From Asterella californica (Eukaryota; Streptophyta; Marchantiopsida; Marchantiales; Aytoniaceae): DNA of 64,000 nucleotides. The stretch covers positions 222,210-286,209 of the forward strand of contig JAYKYS010000040.1 in assembly GCA_036924285.1 (NCBI GenBank), written 5' to 3'. Position numbers and translations under genes: made by a program. The notes beneath the pieces were generated by a model. The model had not been told where the DNA came from. It worked only from the letters and a program-made list of their open reading frames with translations, and searched no databases. Within the stretch, counting starts at the first letter, position 1; each line of letters begins with the position of its first letter. Shown here in pieces: positions 53,780 through 64,000 of this stretch.

Positions 53780-54160
53780 GGCTTTCAACCCCCTCAACTT
53801 TGAAAATTCATGGCTCTCTCTCCATACCACCTTTTCTCCTGATTTCTGTTGTCCTAGATAGCTTATCAGCCAATCTAAAACATTGGAAAGTTTCTCAGGA
53901 AAATAAAATTCACAGAAAATCTGACAATGACTGTAAACTTTTTCCAGAGAACAGAATTCCTCAACTCTCGCGAATAGACCCCCTCAACTTTGAAAATTCA
54001 TTGCTCCTTCTCTAGACCACCTTTTCCTATGATTCTTTTTGTCGTAGATAGGTTATCAGCCAAGCTACAATCCTGGAAAGTTTTACTGGAAAATAAAATT
54101 CACAAAAAATCTGACAATGACTGTAAAAATTTTTCAGAGAGCAGAAATCCTCAAACTCGA
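53780..54160 (-). repeat. Leader tandem repeats of element C
   Basis: Two units of about 190 bp (about 53,971-54,160 and 53,780-53,970) as in A and B, plus a partial unit toward 53,730. Confidence 0.75.
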
Positions 54161-54445
54161 AAATTTTTCTCCTCTAATAACTTCTCTCTCCTCCTTGTCA
54201 TTGTCAGATTGATTCAAGTTTCATCCCCTTTCAACTCTCCTCAAACTCTTTCTAAGTGAATAAGATGTAAAGAATAACTTCGAATGCGTCATAGATCACT
54301 ACGGGATACACAAAAAGTTCTAATGTTGCCAACATCGCGTTAGCTCTCTCCTCTCCCAACGTTCTCTCCATGTGTTCTCTCATGATCTCTTTTTGTCGAA
54401 TATAGAACTGAACTCTAAACATCTTTCAATGATCCCTTCAAGTGA

Positions 54446-54464
54446 GGTCCCGGCAACGAAACCA
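54446..54464 (-). promoter_or_regulatory. Primer-binding site of element C (tRNA-Glu)
   Basis: On the element strand TGGTTTCGTTGCCGGGACC lies four bases from the LTR. It matches the complement of plant tRNA-Glu over 18 bases with one C-to-T change, and confirms the reading of the sites in A and B. Confidence 0.9.
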
Positions 54465-54468
54465 AAAA

Positions 54469-55388
54469 TGTAAACCCTCCACGATCCCATGATCAACTAC
54501 CCCCCCCCCCCCCGATCTCTCAACCTCCACGATCGTCATCGATGAATCTGCAAATGTCGGGCCTATCTCTCACTCTGAGGTCACCTCTGATGGCTTTGAT
54601 GGAAGCACACCAAGAATCTTGAAGGAAAAAATGCTAAGTTCACTCATTCATACACCCACAAACTTATCAACTAAAAATCTCCATAAACTCATCAACTAAA
54701 ACCCTCCATTCTAACGACGTCTCTCAAGTTCTCACATGCTAAAAGTATCCTACACTCTCTATATTACTCAAGTTGTCATTACAACGATGAGAAAACAAGG
54801 ATGAGGAGCTCTTCTCTACTCCTCTATTTATACATTCTAGGTTTTTACTATGGTACCATCGGTAACTCAACCGTAACTACTTTTATCGAGTTTTACTAGG
54901 ATATTACTTAAGGTAAAAGCATTAATCACATGGGCTTTTTACCTTTTCACATGGGCTTATTCCTTCAAAGTCAACAACTTCTAGAAGGATTTTAGAATAT
55001 TCTCAAGGAATCTCTAATTTCCACCCCTCTTTTACACTAGGACCCACTAAAAAAGAAACATGTGGAATCTCTTCTTGTTTTTAATGCCCACAAAGTCCAC
55101 AACTTTAATCCAACCACTAATATCAAATCAAAAAGGAGATAAGGGATACTTTCCACCTCTTTTCTACCTTTTAGACAAGATGACAAGATAGTAGTGCTCA
55201 CTCTTTAGGAAATATCTGAATTCTGCCAAAAGTACAGCTAAGTTTAACCATAACTAACTTTAGCTAGTCATGACTAACTTTATACCTCCTTAAAGTACTT
55301 GGGCAACAAATAAACATTCTCAACACTTAGTTATAACTAAATATTTTACTAATAGACAAACTTCCTATGTGTAACATAGGTCGTTACA
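54469..55388 (-). repeat. 5' LTR of element C (920 bp)
   Basis: A full LTR with the palindromic tip at 55,388. A run of 14 C at 54,500-54,513 replaces the six C of A. Many substitutions relative to the 3' LTR. Confidence 0.94.
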
Positions 55389-55849
55389 AGACAGCAACAG
55401 CAATCGTAGCAGCAGCATCCAACAACAACCAGAGAAGAGCGTCTGGTTCCAGCAACTACTGTAAGAAGCAAGGCCACAATGCGAATCAGTGCTACAAGAA
55501 GCAGAACGATCAAAGACAGCAACATGACAACAATCCTCAACAAGGTAACAGCAACCAGGAAGGCTATGCAGTCACTGAGCAAGTCTATTCGGAGCAGTTG
55601 TTGATTACTACGCATCAGAGTTATGCGGCTTTCGAGCCACATACTGACTGGGTCACCGACTCCGGTGCCACCAGTCACATGACTCCTCATCGAGAGTGGT
55701 TTAGTTCACTCGAGCCTGTGGAGACTCTACAATTTATGATGACAGGAGATGACACCAAGCACAAGATCCAACACAAAGATAACATTCCACTTGACATTCC
55801 TACTTCAACGTTTATTGGTATACGGAATGTCTTACATGGATGAAGATCT
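55389..55849 (+). pseudogene. Copia H: gag zinc knuckle and protease
   Basis: Resumes after element C. A knuckle reads SNYCKKQGHNANQC, with the first Cys of CX2CX4HX4C replaced by Ser. The Gln/Asn-rich linker and the protease WVTDSGATSHMT (aspartic protease, DSG at about 55,658) follow. At 55,843 the frame stops at a deletion joint (RNVLHG), beyond which the GAG-pre-integrase should stand. The same stretch, longer, is present inverted at 43,999-44,559. Confidence 0.8.
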
Positions 55850-56490
55850 GATGGAGGAGGCGAGTTCCTTTCTGGAGAGTTCGATGCATATTTGCGTGAG
55901 CATGGTATTCGACGTCAGAAGACCTGCAGTTACAGTCTGCAGTAGAACGGAGTTGCGGAGCACAAGAATCGACATATAGCAAAAGCTGCTCATGAGAAGA
56001 CCATGCCTAGACCTTACTAGACAGAAGCTGTTTCATGTGCGGTGTATCTGATGAACCGGACACCTACAGCGGAAATCCACAACAAAACACCGATGGAGGT
56101 CTTCACATGAAGTAAGCCTGATTACTCTTTCCTTAAAGTTTTTGGATGTATTTGTTATGTGCACATACCGGATGAAAGACGTAAGAAACTAGATCCGAAA
56201 GCAGATAGATGTATCTTCCTTGGCTACGCTTCTGATACGAAAGGATATAGATGTTACAATCCTTCGTCCAAGCAGTTCTATATCATTAGAGATGTTGTTT
56301 TTGATGAGCTACAGTCTTGGTTTGCACCTGCACCTATCGTAGCCATGCTTGTACCTACTATAGAACCAAGGAGTCAGTCCAATGTAGTACTTCAGAGTAG
56401 TACGTTGAGTGGAGGATCTGGAGAAGTCACTGGTTCCATATCAGATCTGTTGCACATAGAGCTGTTGTTAACGCTGGAGTCCACATAACA
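55850..56490 (+). pseudogene. Copia H: integrase core, C-terminal part
   Basis: Starts directly with SDGGGEFLSGEFDAYLREHG (second catalytic Asp region). It continues NGVAEHKNRHIAKAAHEK (catalytic Glu), SCAVYLMNRTPT and FLGYASDTKGYRCYNPSSKQ, with stops between. The zinc domain and first Asp are deleted. Confidence 0.8.
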
Positions 56491-57506
56491 CAGCCTAGTG
56501 GAACTAGTGTAGTTTCTACACAGGATGAGCGCGTGCTATTGCATCGTATGTTTGACTCATCCAGATATGTGGATCTTCCACATCCATTGAATACTTTGTC
56601 CCAGACCTTGCATCTACGACGGATCAGTTGCAAGAGGAGGTGACTAGTGCACCTATTATCTCTCGCATATCTGAGCGGGCAAAACATCCAGTGAGTAGGT
56701 ATATGCATGAAGATTTTCTTGCTGCGCATCATGCATATATGGCCAATGTTCTTTAGGAACAAGAACAGAGTTCGCTTGAGGAGGCGATGCAAAAGACCCA
56801 ATGGGTAAGTGCTATGGAAGCTGAACTTGCTGCGCTTCATCACCAATAGACTTGGGAGTTGGTAGACTTACCTCAGGGTAAGAAAGCGATTGGTTGCAAG
56901 TGGGTCTTCAAGATCAAGCGCAACTCGGATGGTATCGTGTGTCGATACAAGATCAGATTGGTAGCTAAGGGCTACGCACAGCAACATGGAGTGGATTTTG
57001 AGGAGACTTTTGCTCCAGTTGCGAAGATGATGACTATTCGAACCGTAGTTGCAAGTGCAACTCAGAAAGGTTGGAAGATGCACCAGATGGACTTCAAGAA
57101 CGCTTTCCTCAACGACGATCTTGAGGAGGAGGTCTACATGCAGCAACCTCCTGGTTATGAGGATCCTAAGTTCCCTTCCAGTGTATGTAAGTTACGGAAG
57201 GCCCTCTATGATCTGAAACATGCACCAAGAGCATGGTATGCAAAGATCAATTCTTACTTGCAATCTCTTGGTTTCCACCTTTGTAGTTCATACTCTACCT
57301 TGTATTCATTGAGAATACGGGACCGGATTGTTGTGATCATCATCTATGTTGATGACTTGATCATTACCGATAACTATGAGGAGCTTATTTCCCAGATCAA
57401 GGATCACTTGAAATCCGAGTTCGAGATGATGGACTTAGGAGAACTCAAGTACTTCCTTGCTGTGGAGTTCATTAGAGATGGGAAGGATGTTTGGCTTGTA
57501 CAGTGA
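56491..57506 (+). pseudogene. Copia H: reverse transcriptase
   Basis: Open from 56,859 (VDLPQGKKAIGCKWVFKIK) through FAPVAKMMTIRTVVA, MDFKNAFLNDDLEEEVYMQQ and the active-site YVDD (57,345-57,356) to TGA 57,504-57,506, which replaces a sense codon. The part before 56,859 holds linker sequence with stops. Confidence 0.88.
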
Positions 57507-58325
57507 CAGTATGCTCTTAGTATGCTTGAGAGATTTGGTATGCTTGACTGCAAACCCATTGCTACACCATTAGAGCAAGGGGTAAAGCTAGGAGCAGAGG
57601 ATGGTGAGTTACTTGATGATCCACGTATGTACAGACAGATAGTTGGGAGTCTTATCTACTTGATGATGACCAGATCAGACTTGAGCTATGCCGTCGGTTT
57701 GATTAGTCAATTCATGCAGTCACCAAGGAGATCACATTTTGAGGCTGTCAAGCGGATCCTCCGCTACGTGAAGTTCTCGATGCAGTACGGACTTCACTAT
57801 CGATACGATGGATCATTGCTGTTACATGACTACACAGATGTTGATTGGGTAAGAAGTGTCGACAGGAGATCCACATCAGGTTACGCTTTTGGACTTGGAA
57901 GCGCTGCTATAAGCTGGGCTTCAAAGAAGCAACCCACAGTTGCTTTGTCATCCACAGAAGCAGAGTAGCGAGGAATAACGAACGCAACATGCGAATCAAT
58001 TTGGCTTCGATGTCTGCTATCTGATATTGATGTGGACTGTACAGATCCTGTTGTTGTATATACAGACAACATTAGCAACATGAAGTTAGCTAGTAATCAT
58101 GTTTTCCATGCTAGGACGAAGCACATTGAGGTGGACTATCACTTTATTAGAGAGAAGGTCCTTGCAGGAGAGATTGAGCTCAGTTATGTGAGCACATGAG
58201 ACCAGGTTGCCGATATCTTCACTAAGGCATTGCCTAGAGATAAGTTTGATGCTTTCAGATATTCTCTAGGAGTGCAGGATGTAGAGACGAGCTTGAAGAG
58301 GAGTGTTGATATAGTCCCAAGCTAG
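57507..58325 (+). pseudogene. Copia H: end of RT and RNase H
   Basis: In the same frame as RT. It has RYRQIVGSLIYL-like text (MYRQIVGSLIYLMMTRSDLS), the RNase H words STSGYAFGLGSAAISWASKK and ALSSTEAE, and the hallmark HIEVDYHFIREKV and ADIFTKALP. Stops at 57,966-57,968 and 58,197-58,199; natural end TAG at 58,323-58,325, just before the 3' LTR. Confidence 0.88.
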
Positions 58326-58337
58326 TAGATCGACGAC

Positions 58338-58517
58338 TAACATTAGCCGGAGTGGTTAGGGTTGTTAGAGTTAGTTAGAGGGCTAACCTACCATTAGGGT
58401 CTCCCTTGTACTCACCTCCACTATATATACAGAGAGAGACAAAGTCTCTCTCATCTCATTCCTATTTTACTTTCCTTGTCTACTCGCTCTCTCTTCTTGG
58501 AGTGTCCTCGAAGTATC
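58338..58517 (+). repeat. 3' terminal repeat (LTR) of copia H
   Basis: Direct repeat of 44,570-44,749, 180 bp, with a few substitutions (for example AGGGTCTCCC versus AGGGTTTCCC). Confidence 0.8.
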
Positions 58518-58829
58518 GATCTTTCTACAAGATTATGACTTAAGCACGTTCGTTAACTGCCTAATCATTTTGATATTTTGTACATGTGGCATTTCAGAAG
58601 AAGCGAAGCACTATGGAATGATAAAGTCCTCCATCATCACGCTTTTGTGTTGTAGACCGGCTAATAAGTGAAAGAAAGTTGAGATATATTTTTTTCTAAA
58701 CTTTCTCATAATGTGAATATGAGAGTACTAGTGTGTATAGCTCGACGAGTAGAGCAAGATCTGTTTTTTAATCATCACAAACGGACTTATATTAACAGAG
58801 TTATGGAGGTCAGAAGTTTTAAAGTTTAG

Positions 58830-59030
58830 GTTGTGATGGATGCTGACGTGGCAGATACTGAGATGGCACCAAAAATCTGATATAATGAAAAGTTGATGAC
58901 ATGGCAACTGCTGACTTGGCAGATTTTGTTGATGTGGCAAAATTGCTTATGTGGCTTTTTGTGCTAACATGATGATGGCTTGATGACATGGCAAGTTGAT
59001 GCTGACATGGTGTCACTTGGCAAGATGCAT
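58830..59030. repeat. Degenerate minisatellite built on GATG(A)CATGGCA
   Basis: Recurring words GCTGACGTGGCAGA, TGATGACATGGCAACT, GCTGACTTGGCAGA, TTGATGTGGCAAAA, TGATGACATGGCAAGT and GCTGACATGGTGTC at irregular spacing of about 13-30 bp. Confidence 0.6.
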
Positions 59031-62000
59031 GACAAACACATGGCATTTAGAGAGATGACAGGTGGATCGCAAGCATGCAGCTCAATGGGGTATAAAAGAT
59101 GTGGTTTTTGTTCCGCAAAGAGCATTATTTTCAAGTCTAGAGCCGTCAAGCTGCCGAAATGCACAACGTGCTTCTCGAACATAGTCAAATTTTGGGTCCG
59201 AAATCTCGACTTTGAAATAGAGGTTATACTCAGATTGAAAAAAATCCTTAATTTTCAAACGGCAGTAATTTTTACTAGGGTGTCAGAAATTGCATTTTTG
59301 ATGTCATTAGAACAAGTTCGGCGAGGACTTTCCAACACTGTAAAAATCATTATTTTTTATCTCATATTTAGAGAAATGTGAGTATTTAAACTGAAATGTA
59401 CAGTTTTTACTTTAATAAATCGTGTTTTGAGATAATTTGAATGCAATTTTTAGTTGGATATTCGATTCTAAAGACATGAAACTTGATTCTGAAATCAAGG
59501 TTGAAGTTGTGTCTTAAATCTCAGATTCTAAAACAGAAGTTTTACAAAAGAGTTAAGAACCGTCGGACTTTGAGACTATGTAACTTCTGCTGCGAGTGTC
59601 TGTTTGGAGAGGAATTGGTATCACTTGAAATGGTTTTCAATGTCTTTTTAATGTCATCAATTGGACTTTGGACTTATAACCAGATATTTACAAGATTTTG
59701 AAGTTTACAGAGATAGAAAGATGAGTTGGGAGTCCAACTTCGATTCTAAAATCGAGATTGGAGGGCTACTTTGGGTTTGGTTAGTTTTTCAGGGTTCAAG
59801 GCAACCTCGATTTTTAAATCAAGGTTTTTGATTGAAATTTTTGGATGGAATAGTAATCACAAAAAGGGGAGGTCAAAATAAGAGAAGATTTTCTACATGC
59901 AAAAATATTTTTGATACATTCTTTTCCAAGAGCAAGGTTGAGAGTTGGGGTCCCAACCTCAATTCTGAAATCGAGTTTACATACATATTGAGAAAAAAAT
60001 AGAAACTTTAACTGTTCATAAATTTAGCTAGACATGTCAATTTCAGATAATATGCGTATAATTGGGAAGATAATTCAAAGAGCTTTCCAATGAAACAATA
60101 ATCACTAGATTTGGAGAAAAACTGAGCATAAGCAAGTATTTGAAGTTCGGGTATCATTTAAAGACACAAAAAAGCTAGGGTTTCAGATCAGGAGGACCAC
60201 ACTTGAGGTTGCTACTTTTCTTGCACACTACTACGTCATCTTTAGCAGCTAGGAGCTCGGTGTTTTCCTAGATGTAGCTTCAAGAAATTTGTTACGAAAA
60301 CGTCTTAGACTATGTTCATATGAGATTGTCTTCTTGTCGACTTCATATAAAGGCTATTTCTGCCATGGAACATATGGGGTATCAAATATTTGATGGGGTA
60401 TCAAATATTCAACTTGATCATGGACTAGACGGACTATGGTCATAAACGTGCCAAGTGTTTCATTTGGATTAGTCCGAGATTAACGCAATAAGCTGCCGAG
60501 TACCGAAGCTAACCACACACGAGCTATCGAAGGGGGATTTTTTTGCATGAGATTTTCCTATCACTGCAGCAGAGAGCATCTTCACAGTATGTACTCCATT
60601 AACTACAAGATTTCTCATTTTTCAGCGAAGTGGAGAGACTGGACTCGTGTTAAGTATAAAAAGACCCACCCATCTACCAGACCCGTGTCTTTTGGAGCCC
60701 GTCTGGTAAACGGTAGATTATGGGTACGAAACGGCTTCAACTAGCTGCCAAACTTGAAACTGGTTATTATGCAGTGAAGGATCTTTTCCCCACCAGTAAA
60801 TGTTTCATACGTCATGTAAAAAATTGAATTAGAAAAACCGGGTGAGATTACGGCCTATGTTTGAAAACCCTTGTGATCCATTTCTGTAGCAAGTGGTCCG
60901 TCTGAAGTATTCATTTATACTCTGCAAATAGGGTTTTTTACTTGGACACACAACGGGCTGAATGTGCCCCCAACGAGAACCGAATATATTCGACAGCGAA
61001 GGCCGATCTAGTAGTCTTAAATCTCTTGTGTGGATATATTGCTATTTGAAGATGATCTTTTAACACACAATATATTTTGCATAGCGGAGAATATCTCCTT
61101 TGCTTCTAAGAAATTCAATCAGTCGTGATCTATTTGTTGTGCAAGCAAGGGTTACAAAGTGTAAAGCTTGCCTAAAACAACTCTAATGAAAGTCATTCCT
61201 TCTAAGATTTCAATCTCTTACCTAAGATTTGTCAAGTTTTGCCTCAGAAAAACACAGCCCTGACACAACCTTAGACAATGTGTAAATTTTCATATAGTAC
61301 GATGATCTCTCATCAAAGTGAGGATGTGTAGAATCATCAATAGTACCACCCAATTTCATTATCTTTTTCTTGTCTTCACGTAAGAAAACAATTTTAGTAC
61401 TTTTGTCCATATATTTGACCATTTAACTGTCCTTTAATCATGCACTTCATTCACCGCAATCCGCCAGAAGCATGTTATTACTCTGTTGTAGATGAGTCCG
61501 ACGCATCGGTAACTACCAAGTCTTGGTCGCATGTAGTCAATTGAACATTATATTCAACACAAAGAAAAAGTTATTCTCGGTCAGTTGTTCATGAGTTGAA
61601 TCTCAACTTTCAGTCTTAGGATGTTTCACCATCCTTCAATAAGAGAGGTGCAAAGGATCGGGCTTACGTCTCCACATTCGGAGATGGAGACTCTCCTTAT
61701 CAAACTAATGTTCATTGATTTATTTCGAATAGTGTATATTTGTAAATAATGTGACATGATCAATTATGTTTGCAAAAGCTATGAATGTGTGTTTCGTACG
61801 TTACACCCATACACTGCTTTCCGCTTTGAGTAATTTTGTTGTGTCAATTGCAATTATGATTATTTATTGACGACAACCAAAATTACATAACTAGTATGTA
61901 TAATTTTGGCTAAAATTATAGAATGCCTTACTGACGTTCTAGCATCGTCACATGTAACGCAACTTACTTTTGTCAAGGAACTGCATGACTAGTCAATCCG

Positions 62001-63890
62001 AAGGATCAACTCTTTCTATTTTACTTATAATAAGTGCGAGTCAAGAAGAGCGAGTGTCTTGCACATGACATATGCAACACGGCATTTCAATACTGCTATT
62101 TCTTTCTTACAAAGAAATTATCTTATCTTATTTATAGAAAAACGAATATTTTCAGTAAATCCATATTTTGATGTATGAATATCATAATTTTACTTTAAAA
62201 CTTGTTTAAAACTAAAAAATGAATTACTGTAGTTTTAAAATAACCGTATTGTTTTGTTACTACAGTTCATTAGAAGTACCTCATTTTTACTTTCACATAT
62301 TTATAACAAAATCCCTTAGTGAGCCCATGAGTTAGCCAATTCACAACCAAGAGACGGCCATGCTTTTTATTATTTCTAGGCATAATAGGCATTATGGAAT
62401 GTCAAAGTTAAGAGAAAAGATTCTCTAGTTTATTGAACGACAATTTAAAATGAGCAATGAATCGCTTACGGTCATTTTTTAGACTTGATATAGTCATTTT
62501 AATTTTAATTGATAAGATTTCTGAGTAGTTTTCTTGAATCCTTAACTTCCGTGCTGCCCGAGTCTGATAAAAGAGCAATAAGAACCAAAAGTGCTCGTAG
62601 AGAATGTCTGTCATCTTTTGACTGAAGTTGTAATACTTACTCACGGGTGAAGAATATTTGCTAAAGATCAGCTTTGACACCCTATTAGTCATTAAGAATG
62701 AATCCTAAGAACTTTTTATTTAAAACTATCGAATAAAACACAAATAATATAATATAATATAAGACAAGATAATCATAATGATCCATAGAAATATGGACTA
62801 TCATCGTTCTAATGATCCTACAGGTTTGAAACAGCCTAATCGTCTAAAGCAACAAAGAAAGGTAACTAAATATGGTTTAAATAACGAATAATCGTAAAAT
62901 ACTGAAATAATATTATACATTATTAAGGATCCAGTGTTACATACTTACGAAATGCAGAGAGTGCAGAATAAAGAACATCATGCAATACTGAAATTTTTTG
63001 AGTCAATACTTCTACATCTCTTTGCTTATCCTCCTACAACTATTTCAAAGTTCAAACTGAATGGACTATACTTTCCACGTCTATTTTAACATATTAATAT
63101 CATTTTAGAAGTTAACAAAATTTCGAATTATTGAATTTCACTAAATTGCTAATTAACATCTTCATTGTCTCCATGTTTACGTCCACGTCAAGACTAATTC
63201 ACATTTACATGTTATTTAACAGTCACATCATCGATTTGATCTGAAACATCCTCAACTTAGCACATCATGCTTTTCAACGTCATATCATCCAGTCGTGTCA
63301 AATCTTCACTGTCGTGTTCACCATCTTCACGATGTCGTACATGTTAAATCTCAACACGTTTGTCTTTTCTTGATCAAAGAACCGATTTTATTCTACGTTA
63401 TGATTATGTCCTCTTTGCATTCAAATAATCACACATAAATTATACTAGAACTTTATATTCCCATCGGAGTTAGACTGGAAACGCGACTGGAAAAGTAATT
63501 ACAAAATTGAAGTATTTCCAACTCCTAAATATTACTATGAGTCTGCTATATCTCCAACTACTTAAAACGATACGTCTCCAAAAGGAGCTCTGTCAGTAAC
63601 CATTGTTAATTACTTCACTGATTCAGATATCGCTCGGATCACAATCGTCACTATTGTGCAACAAAAAGAACAAGCCAGCAGTGAAAATAAAGCAAAGAAG
63701 ATAGGAAAGCTAGTACTACGAGCTTTCTTGGGAGGTGAAGGAAAACAACGAATCCAACACATTTCCGATAAACGACAAATACAGTACTATCTCAACGCCA
63801 AGCCGGTCGAGCTTGTTATATCTCCAGCTCTATTGGTGATCGTCCATCAGGTTCTACTTCTAAATCCCAGTTCAATATTGCTGCTAACAA

Positions 63891-63973
63891 CGTTTAATCA
63901 CTATCACCATCACTTCTAACTTCAAGTAGTTTGCGCCCAAACTACTTCAAGTTAGAAGGATGGTGATTAAACG
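63891..63973. repeat. Hairpin with arms of about 35 bp at right window edge
   Basis: The left arm from CGTTTAATCAC to CAAGTAGTTT and the right arm from AAACTACTTC to GATTAAACG are complementary around a GCGCCC loop, apart from a 6-bp insertion (TATCAC) and two mismatches. Weak pairing continues outward (TGCTGC/GCAGCA), so the full foldback may extend beyond the window. It may be a MITE or foldback element. Confidence 0.7.
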
Positions 63974-64000
63974 TGCAGCATTAGCGTCCTTGATGGTATT

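Larger units (their letters stand above)
46032..55388 (-). mobile_element. Ty3/gypsy element C, decayed copy of the A/B family, nested in copia H
   Basis: A minus-strand element with LTRs at 54,469-55,388 (5', 920 bp) and 46,032-46,890 (3', truncated). It is flanked by GGAC (46,028-46,031) and AGAC (55,389-55,392), a target repeat with one change. It keeps the family plan including ORF-a, -b and -c. It is older than A and B: its LTRs differ at many sites, an 84-bp deletion removed the LTR tip and purine tract, pol has stops and frameshifts, and a foreign 674-bp piece lies in RNase H. Confidence 0.94.
44570..58517 (+). mobile_element. Ty1/copia element H, decayed, split by gypsy element C
   Basis: A plus-strand copia element with 180-bp terminal direct repeats (44,570-44,749; 58,338-58,517), a gag with several stops, and pol in the copia order protease-integrase-RT-RNase H. 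Gypsy C (46,032-55,388) lies inside gag just before the zinc knuckle. A deletion removed the GAG-pre-integrase and the front of integrase. Neither a clear primer site nor target repeats could be found. The repeats do not start TG or end CA as visible, so the true LTR ends may have drifted or the LTR may be longer than the shared part. Confidence 0.85.
58518..64000. other. Intergenic spacer without supported genes
   Basis: Frames here are short and lack protein-like character. Contents seen: a degenerate GATGACATGGCAA-type array (58,830-59,030), dispersed palindromic TCGATTCTAAAATCGA-type words (59,200-59,980), an 18-bp tandem doublet (GGGGTATCAAATATT) at about 60,375-60,408, an AATAT microsatellite near 62,743-62,762, and a hairpin at the right edge. 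Confidence 0.5.

Noticed and set aside
58980..59381. Plus-strand frame of 133 codons
   Set aside because: It begins in a degenerate repeat and shows no protein-like motif.
1..64000. tRNA and rRNA genes
   Set aside because: I looked for the tRNA T-arm consensus and rRNA words and saw none; a tRNAscan run would be needed to exclude them.

Overview
The window reads as repeat-dense, intergenic chromatin of a plant-lineage nuclear genome. Evidence: LTR retrotransposons of plant type nested in one another, a primer-binding site matching the 3' end of plant tRNA-Glu, a plant-type CCCTAAA repeat pair near 25,042, AT-rich gene-poor spacers, and no bacterial-style operons. I cannot name the species. 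No intact cellular gene could be supported. Almost every recognisable coding segment belongs to a Ty3/gypsy or Ty1/copia element, most of them broken.

Layout. 1-4,125: a minus-strand element cut by the left window edge. It encodes a coiled-coil, acidic Gag-like protein, has a long leader saturated with GAAGAC/GTCTTC, and ends in an LTR tip shared with the main gypsy family. 4,127-6,334: a decayed gypsy integrase/RNase H of an older family ('old family'), interrupted by element A. 6,335-15,096: gypsy element A (minus), full length with near-identical LTRs. 15,097-17,150: unassigned. 17,150-22,600: a second old-family relict (minus). 22,600-27,116: spacer with possible exon remnants. 27,117-30,166: element D (plus), a divergent, deleted relative of A. 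30,737-39,494: gypsy element B (plus), nearly identical to A but inverted. 39,855-41,950: copia relict. 42,668-43,390: a broken coiled-coil reading frame. 43,795-44,559: a copia foldback. 44,570-58,517: copia element H, split by gypsy element C (46,032-55,388, minus). C itself contains a 674-bp piece related to the left-edge element. 58,518-64,000: unassigned spacer with degenerate repeats and a hairpin at the right edge.

The most interesting system is the gypsy family of A, B and C. Between the tRNA-Glu primer site and gag it carries three small sense-strand reading frames: ORF-a (about 105 aa), ORF-b (158 aa, two Cys/His motifs) and ORF-c (54 aa). ORF-b and ORF-c are joined by a TGATG stop/start overlap. 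The diverged element D keeps recognisable ORF-b and ORF-c, which suggests the cassette was maintained by selection rather than carried by chance. The family also has about 190-bp tandem repeats in the leader, a single Gag-Pol frame (PR-RT-RNase H-IN, no chromodomain), 4-bp target duplications (GTAC, GTAT) and palindromic LTR tips. All three copies are now disabled, and the nonsense codons I compared between copies are C-to-T or G-to-A changes, consistent with decay of methylated DNA.
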